DNA of 64,000 nt from Deltaproteobacteria bacterium HGW-Deltaproteobacteria-12 (GTDB lineage Bacteria; Desulfobacterota; Syntrophia; Syntrophales; Smithellaceae), in contig PHBK01000010.1 of the NCBI GenBank assembly GCA_002840565.1, positions 1 to 64,000 on the forward strand, given 5' to 3'. Positions 34,776-43,420 of this stretch are shown piece after piece; within the stretch, counting starts at the first letter, position 1, and each line of letters starts with the position of its first letter. Below the pieces are notes generated by a model. It ran no database searches, was not told the DNA's origin, and worked only from the letters and a program-made list of their open reading frames with translations. The position numbers and the translations under genes were made by a program.

Positions 34776-35942
34776 TTAATCAAATTTTAACTCTTGCTTA
34801 AATTTTCTTATAATCAAAAGAGCATCCACGCCGGGAACCGGATTCAAAGGCGCAAATTCTCCGGAAGTCATCTCTTTAGCCTCCATAATGCCGCGGGATG
34901 TCACAACCATAATCGCATTGAAATAGGGCAAATCAGCCCGCAAATCGGGGAAAGGCGAGGTGGAACCGATGAATTTCGTGGCGAGCGAATTATCACCGGT
35001 AACCTTGATCAGGATATCTTCCAGCATCATGGCATAGGCGGCTCTGGTGACTATTTCCGCCGGATGAAAATTGCCATCGGGATAATTTTCCAGACCGCGC
35101 ACTCCAATTTCCAGAATTCCTTCAATGTCCGCCCTCAGGGGATGAGCGGCAATATCCTTAGCCGTTACCGCGGCCGGTTTAACTGCGGCCTTTTCCGGAT
35201 CTTTGAAAGACGTGTCAAAGGACTTGAGCGTCCTTTTCTTGTAGAGAACATCAATTTTCAATTCTTCCATCAGCAATGCCGAGGCATCGGCGCGGGTAAT
35301 GCGGTCAACAATGGCAATTATCTTACCATTGATTGTGCCGGGCATGGCGCGTTGAATTTTCTGGATGAGGTTCCACTGAACGTCAGCTTCGCTGATGTAA
35401 TCAGTTTTCAGATCGAGCACTTTAGCAAACATCTTCCCGGCCAACTCGAATTCCAAACCGGCCTTATAAGCCAGTCCCATGAAATAGTATGCCGGGGCAT
35501 GTTTTGCATCCATGAGGATGACATTATCAAATTCATCTTTAGCCAGATCGAGCCATTTCTTTTCCAGTTTGCCGGAAGTATAGTAGCGGATGCGGCTGAC
35601 ATAAACAAAGATCTTTTCATCATCGGCCTTGGCATATTTCCAACCCTTCTTAAGGTTGTCCCAGGCGGCGTCGAATTCTCCGGTAGCAGTTTTGACCAGC
35701 GCAATACCTGTATAAGCCTTGGAATATTTAGGATCAAGCGAAGTGGCCAGCTCAAATTCCCGCTGCGCGTCAGCATATTTAGCCTGATCAAGGAGACGTA
35801 AACCGGTATAAGTATGATGTTCCGGAGTGTCCAGCTGACTGGTCGGTATTCTGGCCTTAGGACCGCAGGAAATCAATAATAAAACTGCTGTCAAAAGCAT
35901 CAAGAAAGTTAGTGTTTTATTTATTTTCATTTGATGTATCAT
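34776..35942 (-). CDS. Lipoprotein with TPR repeats and an SLH-like C-terminus
   Basis: A 388-residue outer-envelope protein. The signal L-L-T-A-V-L-L-L-I-S-C-G has a lipobox cysteine. TPR-like pairs follow (A-K-Y-A-D-A-Q-R-E-F-E-L-A-T-S-L-D-P-K-Y and A-P-A-Y-Y-F-M-G-L-A-Y-K-A-G). From about 280 there is an S-layer-homology-like segment (I-L-E-I-G-V-R-G-L-E, F-H-P-A-E-I-V-T-R-A-A-Y-A), and a second half-unit at the end. SLH modules bind the cell wall or secondary polymers; in Gram-negatives they can link outer membrane to peptidoglycan. An ATG at 35930 is an alternative start. Role unknown. Confidence 0.75.
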   Translation of the reverse strand: MIHQMKINKTLTFLMLLTAVLLLISCGPKARIPTSQLDTPEHHTYTGLRLLDQAKYADAQREFELATSLDPKYSKAYTGIALVKTATGEFDAAWDNLKKGWKYAKADDEKIFVYVSRIRYYTSGKLEKKWLDLAKDEFDNVILMDAKHAPAYYFMGLAYKAGLEFELAGKMFAKVLDLKTDYISEADVQWNLIQKIQRAMPGTINGKIIAIVDRITRADASALLMEELKIDVLYKKRTLKSFDTSFKDPEKAAVKPAAVTAKDIAAHPLRADIEGILEIGVRGLENYPDGNFHPAEIVTRAAYAMMLEDILIKVTGDNSLATKFIGSTSPFPDLRADLPYFNAIMVVTSRGIMEAKEMTSGEFAPLNPVPGVDALLIIRKFKQELKFD

Positions 35943-36040
35943 ATAATTCTCCTTTCATCGAAGGCTGTAATCTCCACTTCATAAACATGCATTATTATGA
36001 CTCAAACTCCTCGTATAATTAGCCTTAGAGACTTCCGAAG

Positions 36041-36997
36041 TCAAGTAATATTGCATTTTCCGCCGGCTTTTCCTGTCCCTTCATTTATAAATGATCGCAC
36101 GTCTTTAATTATTTCATCTGATAATTCAGGCTGATACCAGATAATTTCTTTATCCGCGGCAAACCAGGTCTTTTGCCGCTTGGCGTAGAACCAGGTTTCC
36201 TGCTTGATAAGATTTACAGTCTTTTCCCAATCATATTTTCCCTTTAGAAAATCGACAACTTGCCGATAGCCTAATGATTGCATCGGCTTAAGATTCTCTC
36301 CGTAACCGCGCTCCAGCAGGCCCTGAACTTCCTGAAGCAGCCCCGCTGCCATCATTTTGTCCGTTCTTGCGGCAATTCTCTTTTGAAGCTCCTCGCGGTC
36401 CAGTTTCAAGCCGATTTTATAAGCGTTATATTGCTTCCCGCTAAAAGAATGCCGCTTTTGAATGGCCACAATTGATTCACCGGTTTGTTCCAGTACTTCC
36501 AGCGCCCGGATTACCCTCACTGAATCATTGGGATTTATGCGCCGGGCCGCCTCCTTATCCCTTTGCCGCAACAAATTATGAAGATACTCCCTGCCCAGCG
36601 AATTGCGCAGGCCGCGGTAATAGTTTCTGATGTTTTCATCAACTTTCGGTGTTTCGATAATACCTTGAAGCAATGCCCGGATGTAAAGACCAGTGCCGCC
36701 GGAAATGAAAACGGGCTTTCCTGAACGGGCCATATTTTCGATGATTATTTTGGTCTGTTCCACGAAAATGGCGGCATTGAATTCCTCGTCCGGATCGACC
36801 ACATCAATCAAATGATGTTTGATTTTACTTCTTTCCTCAATAGTTGGTTTTGCCGTACCAATATCCAGATATCGATATACTTGCAGGGAATCGGCGCTGA
36901 TGATTTCGCCGCCAAAGGCTGAGGCCAAATCTATGGCCAATTTTGTTTTGCCTGTTGCTGTGGGCGAACAGATAATGACCAGAGGCAGTTTATCCAT
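36041..36997 (-). CDS. miaA: tRNA dimethylallyltransferase
   Basis: A 318-residue enzyme that prenylates A37 of tRNAs reading UNN codons. It has S-P-T-A-T-G-K-T-K-L-A, the S-A-D-S-L-Q-V-Y-R-Y-L-D-I-G-T-A-K-P segment, H-H-L-I-D-V-V-D-P and G-G-T-G-L-Y-I-R-A-L. Normal length. It lies directly after mutL on the same strand, a common pairing. Confidence 0.95.
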   Translation of the reverse strand: MDKLPLVIICSPTATGKTKLAIDLASAFGGEIISADSLQVYRYLDIGTAKPTIEERSKIKHHLIDVVDPDEEFNAAIFVEQTKIIIENMARSGKPVFISGGTGLYIRALLQGIIETPKVDENIRNYYRGLRNSLGREYLHNLLRQRDKEAARRINPNDSVRVIRALEVLEQTGESIVAIQKRHSFSGKQYNAYKIGLKLDREELQKRIAARTDKMMAAGLLQEVQGLLERGYGENLKPMQSLGYRQVVDFLKGKYDWEKTVNLIKQETWFYAKRQKTWFAADKEIIWYQPELSDEIIKDVRSFINEGTGKAGGKCNIT

Positions 36998-37047
36998 TTA
37001 CTTCCTATTAATAAATTCTAAAGATAGCAACTACTGGACGCCGTCAT

Positions 37048-38832
37048 TTACTTCCTCTTAAACATCCTTTCTATTTCACCCAGAGAAAAATTTACGATGA
37101 CCGGACGCCCATGCGGGCAGGTGGCATTGAAAGGTGCAGTTTCCAGATCGCGGCATAGCGCCGCTACTTCTTCCTCACTCAGAGCACTATTGGCCTTGAT
37201 CGCGGCCCGGCAGGCCAGTGCCGCCAGTATTTTTTCTTTTCTTTCCTGAAGATCAGGCTTTGAATTTTGATCGACCAGTTGTTCGGCAATATCGGCGATT
37301 ATCTCGCGCGATGAAATTTGCGGCAAAATCGCCGGAAGGGCTTTGACGACAATCGCATCGCGGCCGAAGATTTCAATTTGCAGGCCGACGTCCTGCAAAA
37401 AATCGATGTATCCGGAGAAAAGGAATATCTGTCCGGGGCTCAAACTGACAACTTCGGGCAAAAGCAAGGGCTGTGAAACGATCCCCTCTCCCGATGATTT
37501 CTTCAATTTCTCGAAAACAATCCTTTCATGCGCGGCATGTTGATCGATTAAGATAAAACCTTCTCTGCCGGCAAAGATAAGAAAGGTATTGGCAAATTGT
37601 CCTAAATACCGGAAGCCGGTAAAATTTATTGGTTCTTTTTTAGCATAATTCCCGCCGGTTATTGGAGGTTGTTCCGATCCGGAGCGTAATAATAAATCAG
37701 CAGATATCGCCTGCTGCATGTTTTGCCGGGAATATTTTCCGGCATTATCAGCCAAAAAACTTGGCCGGGGCCGGAAAAAGTCCGGTGCGGGCATTTTCTC
37801 GCGGGGCGACAACCGGTAAACAAAACCGTCTTTGGGCGTATTATCGGCAGCCAGGCTCCGGGCGATTGTGCGGGAGACTAAATCGTGGATACTGCGGGAG
37901 TCTTTAAACCTTACTTCCATCTTGGCCGGATGGACATTAACGTCAACATCATCACCGGGCAAGTCCAGAAACAAAACGGCGGCAGGGTATCGTCTTGCTT
38001 CAATAATCTGGCGATAAGCCGACAAAACTGCATGACTTACATTGTTGTCCCGCACATAGCGCCTGTTGACAAACAAAAATATATTGCGGGAATTGGACCG
38101 GGTAAATTCCGGTCGGGAAATAAAGCCGAATAGCTTAACATTCTGCTGCTCCCCATTGACAGCCAGGCAATGACCGGAAAAATCAGATCCCATGACCATA
38201 GCGATTCTTGCGGATATATCCAAAGCTTGCGGTGCGGCCAATATTTCCCGTCCATTAGCGAAAACATTAAAACGAATTTCCGGATGAGCGAGGGCCAGGC
38301 GCGTGATGGCATCCAGACACAAACCCTGCTCCGTCGGTTCAGTTTTTAAAAATTTCCGGCGCGCCGGAACATTTTCAAATATCTTCGTGACCTTTATTTG
38401 CGTCCCGGCGGAACAACCGGCAGGCAAAATTTCCTTAATTGCACCCCCTTCAACAACAACTCTTGTCCCGGCCAGGTCTTCCGGACGGCGTGTTAACATC
38501 TCTACCCGGGCAACCGAGGCAATACTGGGCATAGCTTCACCGCGGAAGCCAAAAGAAGCCACCCGGTAGATATCTTCAAAGTGATGGATTTTGCTGGTGG
38601 CATGCCTCTCAAAAACCAGGGCAACATCTTCGTACTCGATCCCCGAGCCATTGTCGGTGATCGCAATTGACGCACAGCCGCCTTTCTCCAGTTCCACCCG
38701 AACATCTGTCGCCCCGGCATCGATTGAATTTTCCACCAGTTCCTTGACGATGGATGCGGGCCGCTCGACAACTTCGCCGGCGGCGATTTTATTGGCTATA
38801 TCTTCGGTTAAAACTACAATTCGTCCTGACAA
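37048..38832 (-). CDS. mutL: DNA mismatch repair protein MutL
   Basis: A 594-residue GHKL ATPase. The N-terminal half shows [24 protein letters not shown] and R-H-A-T-S-K-I. The C-terminal half has the endonuclease motif D-Q-H-A-A-H-E-R-I-V-F-E and the zinc/endonuclease C-P-H-G-R-P, so this MutL should nick DNA, as in bacteria lacking MutH. Start: a TTG at 38832 with AGGAG eight bases ahead; no in-frame ATG fits the family start. A second, diverged copy of this 5' end, including its AGGAG and TTG, lies 2.4 kb upstream (41104-41253). Confidence 0.95.
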   Translation of the reverse strand: MSGRIVVLTEDIANKIAAGEVVERPASIVKELVENSIDAGATDVRVELEKGGCASIAITDNGSGIEYEDVALVFERHATSKIHHFEDIYRVASFGFRGEAMPSIASVARVEMLTRRPEDLAGTRVVVEGGAIKEILPAGCSAGTQIKVTKIFENVPARRKFLKTEPTEQGLCLDAITRLALAHPEIRFNVFANGREILAAPQALDISARIAMVMGSDFSGHCLAVNGEQQNVKLFGFISRPEFTRSNSRNIFLFVNRRYVRDNNVSHAVLSAYRQIIEARRYPAAVLFLDLPGDDVDVNVHPAKMEVRFKDSRSIHDLVSRTIARSLAADNTPKDGFVYRLSPREKMPAPDFFRPRPSFLADNAGKYSRQNMQQAISADLLLRSGSEQPPITGGNYAKKEPINFTGFRYLGQFANTFLIFAGREGFILIDQHAAHERIVFEKLKKSSGEGIVSQPLLLPEVVSLSPGQIFLFSGYIDFLQDVGLQIEIFGRDAIVVKALPAILPQISSREIIADIAEQLVDQNSKPDLQERKEKILAALACRAAIKANSALSEEEVAALCRDLETAPFNATCPHGRPVIVNFSLGEIERMFKRK

Positions 38833-38962
38833 TTTCTATCTCCTGTTAGGAACCTCTGAAGTTATGCTGATATATACTTTCCCTGAGCAATCTATTAATG
38901 TTCGGTCAGTTTATACATGATTTTGATTCATAAACAAATAAAATGAATCTTTGCCGGCATAA

Positions 38963-41066
38963 CTATTCCTCTTTGTTTCCGGCCAGACGGCTGCGGAATT
39001 TTTCCATTAGCGGGTGGAGCACATTGACGTAATCATCAGTCCATGGGGCCATAGCTGCAAAACCATCCGTCTTTTCCAGTGCCACCCAGCCGCGCCGGAA
39101 AAGAGGATCGAGCCGTACCGGATCCCTGGCCAGGGCTACACATTTCGCCGCATTTTGATGAGGCTTCAGTTTGTCTTTAGGGATCGGGATATTCCTGGCC
39201 CCGGACAGTTTTAAATCACGGGCTATTGATTTTATGACCGGGCGAACTTCATAGTTGCGGTTAGAAACATGAAAAACAATTATTCCTTTGGGAGATAGAC
39301 GACTCAGGTAAACTTCGACAGCCTCCCGGGTTAAAAGGTTCGTGGGAATACCGTCTCCGCTGAAAGCATCTACAATAATAAGATCGTACAAGTATCCTGT
39401 CTTAACTTTATTTTGCAGTGATAGCCGGCCGTCTCCGGCAACGAAGTCAATTTTCCCCGGGCATTGTTCCCAAAAGGTAAAACACAACTGCGCAATCTCT
39501 AAATTATACTGGTCCAACTCATAAAAAGTAATAGAATCTTCCTTTTTGATATAGGCGGACATAACCCCCGAACCAAGACCGATCACCGCCGTACGACCCG
39601 GTGATTCTCCGGTTTCAAAAACATCCCCGATAGGCCCTCCTTTATGATAGTATGTTGTCGGTTCATATAAGGCATTGAGGATTTGCGACCCATGCAGGGT
39701 CATCCCGTTAGCCAGTTTCCGGATGACCGTTGGAGATCCGTTATAAAAAAAAGGAGCATCGATGATGCGATAGATTCCGTAAAAATTGCGGTGACGATAG
39801 ACGATATGCTCCCTCGTGGAATTCCAGATACCAAGGAAGACAAAATAGATAAGTATGCAGGCGGCTGATATCCGGGCAAAGCCAAAAACATTAAAGGCTT
39901 TAGGACGGAAAAAAATAACTGCTTCCGGATAACGATCCCAGAAGAGAATAGCCAGTAAGGCAATCAGGATCGGGTATTCAAAAAGGCCGAGAAATACGAG
40001 CGGCGCCAGAATACTTACGAAAGCGCCACCGACCCATCCGGCCAGAGCGATAATGAGATAAAATTTCGTTAACTGGTTTTTATGGGGACGAAGCAGGTAC
40101 AGGTTGCCGTGAGCCAGGCAACAGACCATAAACAGAGTCGCCAGAATCCCGAAAACAGCAAATCCGAAATGCCTGGGATCGATAAAATAACACAGCAGAG
40201 CTGCCAGCAATATTTCGGGCCAAAAACGGCTCAGCAGCCGCTGTGCACCGCCGGACGTCCGAAAGGTAACAACAAAACTGGCCAGATAGAGAGCCAGAGG
40301 GAATACCCAGGTCATGGGAACAGACCCGATTTCTAAAGTGATCATATTGGTAACCGCCAGAAGAAAAGCCGAGGGAAGACTGCTTAAAGCAAACCAGCGC
40401 AGATAAGTATTGGGTTTTATTGCTGTGCATTGGGCGCTTGCTGTTTCTGCCGGCACTTCCTGATCCTGCTTCCCGGGGCGCAGGATAAACCAGGCTGCCA
40501 CTACCAAAAGAGCATAAACTATGTAAACGCCGGTCCAGGCCAGCGATAACCTTTTCAAGCCCAGCAAAGGTTCGGCTATAAAAGTGTAGCCGAGCAAAGC
40601 CAGGAGAGCCCCGGCATTGGATACCGCATAGAGAGGATAAGGTTCATAATACTTGCCTGTCGGGGAGCTGGAAAGCCAAAATTGCGCAATGACAGCCGTC
40701 GTGGAAAGCAACAAGAACGGCAAGGCAACATTTTTCAACAGTGTTAAAAGTACATTCCATAAAGGGGCTTGGATATTGTATTCTGCCTGGAGGCTCAGGG
40801 GCAAATTGATGAACGGCAGCAAAAGAAAAAGCAAATGATAAGGTCCGACTTTTCTCGCCAGGAGATAGAGCATAGAGATAACCCAGGAAAAGCATCGCCT
40901 GAAAAAACATCAGGCATAACAGCCAGACGTTTGCGGCTCCTCCGAAATAAGGGGTAAGCATCCTACCCACAAGCGGTTCCATCCAGAAGAGAAGGATGGC
41001 CGCCAGGAAGACCATTGCGGTAAGTAAAACCATCCCGATTTTATGGATACGATTTTTTCCCTGCAA
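38963..41066 (-). pseudogene. Fused MFS/spermidine synthase-like membrane protein, frameshifted
   Basis: About 700 codons in two frames. From a TTG at 41066 (GGAGG eight bases ahead) the frame gives M-V-L-L-T-A-M-V-F-L-A-A, P-L-V-G-R-M-L-T-P-Y-F-G-G and L-G-Y-L-Y-A, then loses sense. One base later, at about 40868, the neighbouring frame continues Y-L-L-A-R-K-V-G-P-Y-H and runs to 38963. Removing a single base (a G on + at 40868) restores the expected L-G-Y-L-Y-A-Y-L-L-A-R. The first part has about twelve membrane helices. The last 250 residues form a spermidine-synthase-like Rossmann domain (V-I-G-L-G-S-G-V-M-S-A-Y, Y-D-L-I-I-V-D-A-F-S-G-D-G-I-P) without obvious polyamine specificity. Base error or real decay cannot be separated here. 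Confidence 0.75.
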
Positions 41067-41103
41067 GTTATTTGCCTCCAGTAAATGTTTTCCGTCCCGC
41101 CTT

Positions 41104-41253
41104 TTAGCGCTTTGAAGAAATGACCGGTTCCCAGGCATCAATTGAATTGACCACAATTTCTTTGGCAATAGATGCGGGCCGTTCGACAACTTCGCCGGCA
41201 GCGATTTTATCCCCTGTATCTTCGGATAAAACTGCAACAATACGACCGGACAA
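41104..41253 (-). pseudogene. Partial duplicate of the 5' end of mutL
   Basis: A 49-codon frame from TTG at 41253 with an AGGAG site. It reads [11 protein letters not shown] then [14 protein letters not shown] and N-S-I-D-A, after which the similarity to MutL ends and a stop follows at 41104. Bases match the true mutL start (38714-38835) at roughly 80-85%, with one 3-base insertion. Both copies point the same way and flank the spermidine-synthase-like gene as direct repeats. Confidence 0.8.
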
Positions 41254-41323
41254 TTTTAAGCTCCTGCAGCAGGGTGATGGCTGATCACCTCTAGGTGATA
41301 TGAGGCTAAATGGGGTTTCTAAT

Positions 41324-41647
41324 TCAGAGCAATCTGTTCAGCAGGATGTCTTCAACATTTTGCCTTGAATCAATAACTGTTAAAACAAAAACTGAGTCAT
41401 CTGATATACGATAGACAATCCTCCACGGAGCTACAATCAATTCCCGGTAGATGTTTATTCCTTGACCTTGTAATTCGGGAACTATTCGTCCGCGTTCAGG
41501 AAAAACATAAAGACTTGATACCTTTTGCCGAATTGTCTTAAGTATTTGTAAAGCATTGCCTGGGCTATCCGCTGCCACGTAATCGATAATCTGTTTTAAA
41601 TCCGCTTCCGCAACAGCCGCCCATTCAACCTTGTACTTTTTATTCAT
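41324..41647 (-). CDS. parE: ParE/RelE-type toxin
   Basis: A 107-residue protein of the RelE/ParE fold. It shows the early [17 protein letters not shown] pattern, a central [10 protein letters not shown] and the late [14 protein letters not shown] strand typical of ParE toxins. ParE members poison gyrase, RelE members cut mRNA on ribosomes; the sequence looks closer to ParE. Its start overlaps the antitoxin stop by 4 bases. Confidence 0.9.
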   Translation of the reverse strand: MNKKYKVEWAAVAEADLKQIIDYVAADSPGNALQILKTIRQKVSSLYVFPERGRIVPELQGQGINIYRELIVAPWRIVYRISDDSVFVLTVIDSRQNVEDILLNRLL

Positions 41648-41925
41648 TTAAGCCTTTCTCTTAATGAGGCCTCGATTTCTTTAAACATATTTTCTTGTGG
41701 TTTCGTCTTGCCACATCGAACATCAGCTTCCCCTTGTGAAACAAGTTTCAATATGCCGATGGCGTTGCGCATATTTTCATAACTTTTCGGATCTTGCAGT
41801 ACAGCTCTCGGTTCACCGTTTTGGGTAATAATTACAGGTCTCTGTGTTTCATTGATTTGATTGAGTAAATCTGCAGCTCTTGATTTTAAATAAGTGACTG
41901 GTTTTATATCGTCTATGATCTTCAT
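41644..41925 (-). CDS. Phd/YefM-family antitoxin
   Basis: A 93-residue antitoxin. The N-terminal half (P-V-T-Y-L-K-S-R-A-A-D-L-L, R-P-V-I-I-T-Q-N-G-E-P-R-A-V-L) is the Phd/YefM DNA-binding fold. The C-terminal [12 protein letters not shown] helix should wrap the toxin. It is first in the operon, as usual, and expected to repress its own promoter. The pairing Phd-ParE is a known mixed combination. Confidence 0.9.
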   Translation of the reverse strand: MKIIDDIKPVTYLKSRAADLLNQINETQRPVIITQNGEPRAVLQDPKSYENMRNAIGILKLVSQGEADVRCGKTKPQENMFKEIEASLRERLK

Positions 41926-41948
41926 GACATTAACCTCCGGTTTGAAAA

Positions 41949-41975
41949 TGGTACCAAAATCGGACCGAAAGTCAA
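41949..41975 (-). promoter_or_regulatory. Possible promoter and operator of the toxin-antitoxin pair
   Basis: On the minus strand TTGACT (41975-41970) is followed after about 16 bases by TACCAT. The -10 area lies in the 8-base palindrome TGGTACCA (41949-41956), a plausible antitoxin-binding site about 25 bases before the antitoxin ATG. Confidence 0.4.
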
Positions 41976-42365
41976 GTTGTTTATATTGTGCAGGCGAAAG
42001 GCTGAAGCGACTGAGGGCTGAAGACTCGCAGACCGGCAGGCAACCCCGGCAAATGCCTGGGCATGCCGGTGAAGACTTTTAGCTGGTTCAATCGTCCTTC
42101 GATTAAACCATATATTTTTGTGTCTTGTTTTTGTTACCGCGTCTAGCACAGCAAGTAGTTATAGTCAGCGCGCTTTGTTTTCAAACTTTACGGAGAAATA
42201 CAAAGTCTCATTGATAAAGGATTGAGGTGTTTCATCTTCATTAAAATTAACGATTTGTTTCTTTCAAAGAAGAAAGAGAGTGGTCGCCAGAATGCATCAA
42301 ACGGGCCATATTAATTATCCACTTCAGGCTTCAGCCTTTATCTTTAGGCCATTGCCCTGCACCAA

Positions 42366-42406
42366 AAAGAAAAGCCGCAGCCACTGATAGATCTCGTGAC
42401 TGCGGC
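42366..42406 (-). terminator. Rho-independent terminator of the envelope operon
   Basis: GCCGCAG (42374-42380) pairs with CTGCGGC (42400-42406), extended by an inner CAC/GTG. On the minus strand it is followed by TTTTCTTTTT. It lies about 30 bases after the LPP20-like gene stop, closing the five-gene operon. Confidence 0.75.
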
Positions 42407-42436
42407 CCTTTGGTCTACATTGCCTGCGGCCTTAAA

Positions 42437-43300
42437 TCAATCCAGTACAATCATGACGCGGCATTTCTTCATGAAGGAAGCATTGTCAGCCGAAGCGCGA
42501 ATCTGCTGGGCATCGGCATTGCTGATAACGAGATCCGCTTTCCCGGCACCGCTCGTCTTCAACGCTTTGACTGTAACGGGGCTGTTTGTTACTCTCTGGT
42601 TGCTCTGGGCAGCCGTCAGGTCGCGGGCATAACCGCTCATGCCCTGCTGAACAGCGTATTCACGGTCAACGTTGGCAGAGCCGTAAACCTCTTTGCCGTC
42701 CTCATCAAAAACCCGGGGCGACATCGCCGGACGAGCTGCAATACCGCGGGCATCGATAACCAGCCCGGTATAGGTCATGGGAGGTCCGGCCGGTGCCGGA
42801 GCAGCGGGCGGCTCGGGCGGTCTCAAATCCTTGCGTTTTTCAATGGAAGCCGGAATGATAACCTGGGAAAGGTTGCCGTAAAGAGGCATTCTTATTCGAA
42901 CTTCAACCGTCCCATCGGACATATATTGCTGATCCACAATAACTGCGCCTTTTACCAGACCGTCTACCTGTGTATTAATAACATCGCTTTCCACGGTGAA
43001 GTCTTTTATCGTTGTCGTGGAATCAACCCGTACGCCTTTGGTAATTTCCAATAAATTCCGGTAGGCATCAATTTTGGCGGCGCGCAGAGCCATCGGCCGG
43101 GCATTAGCCTTGCCGATTGATTTATCAGCCGGAGCACCGATTCCCAGTGCTTCAATATAACCTGCAGACCAGTTAACTGCACCTTGACCGATTTTTTCCG
43201 TCCATTCGGATGCGCTGATCTTATCCTGACAAATACCTGCTCCGGCAAAAAGGAGCAACAAACCGGTAATTGCTGCTACGGAAATGAATCTTAGCTTCAT
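42437..43300 (-). CDS. LPP20/FlgP-like secreted protein
   Basis: A 287-residue exported protein: signal peptide 1-24 ending G-A-G-I-C-Q. The LPP20-type core follows (A-R-P-M-A-L-R-A-A-K-I-D-A-Y-R-N-L-L-E, then V-D-G-L-V-K-G-A-V-I-V-D and V-E-V-R-I-R-M-P-L-Y-G). This alanine-rich helix plus two strands is the fold shared by Helicobacter Lpp20 and flagellar FlgP. A proline-rich linker (P-P-E-P-P-A-A-P-A-P) leads to a C-terminal domain with Y-T-G-L-V-I-D-A-R-G, P-R-V-F-D-E-D-G-K-E-V-Y-G, common in such proteins. Last gene of the operon. Confidence 0.8.
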   Translation of the reverse strand: MKLRFISVAAITGLLLLFAGAGICQDKISASEWTEKIGQGAVNWSAGYIEALGIGAPADKSIGKANARPMALRAAKIDAYRNLLEITKGVRVDSTTTIKDFTVESDVINTQVDGLVKGAVIVDQQYMSDGTVEVRIRMPLYGNLSQVIIPASIEKRKDLRPPEPPAAPAPAGPPMTYTGLVIDARGIAARPAMSPRVFDEDGKEVYGSANVDREYAVQQGMSGYARDLTAAQSNQRVTNSPVTVKALKTSGAGKADLVISNADAQQIRASADNASFMKKCRVMIVLD

Positions 43301-43420
43301 AAATATCCTCCTTTGGTTGTTTACCGGAGATCGATTATCCCGGAAAACAAGTCATTCGTTCTCTAGTTCATAAATAAAAAATAGCAAAATCCCCTTAATG
43401 TTGCAATAAGAATTGCACTA

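Larger units (their letters stand above)
41926..42436. other. Gene-free stretch with CTTCAG-type repeats, a GC-rich hairpin and a terminator
   Basis: No gene is visible in these 510 bases. Besides the antitoxin promoter, it holds a CTTCAG-type repeat on the minus strand (about 41999-42026) running into a strong stem-loop (ACCGGCA at about 42032 pairing with TGCCGGT, plus an inner AGGCA/TGCCT pair). A second repeat copy lies at 42321-42350 and the LPP20-operon terminator at 42366-42406. The middle (42070-42300) is A+T-rich without structure I can name. Confidence 0.5.

Noticed and set aside
42028-42075. Riboswitch before the envelope operon or the antitoxin
   Set aside because: The GC-rich stem has none of the conserved bases of c-di-GMP, cobalamin or other classes I know, and it sits beside a repeat copy.
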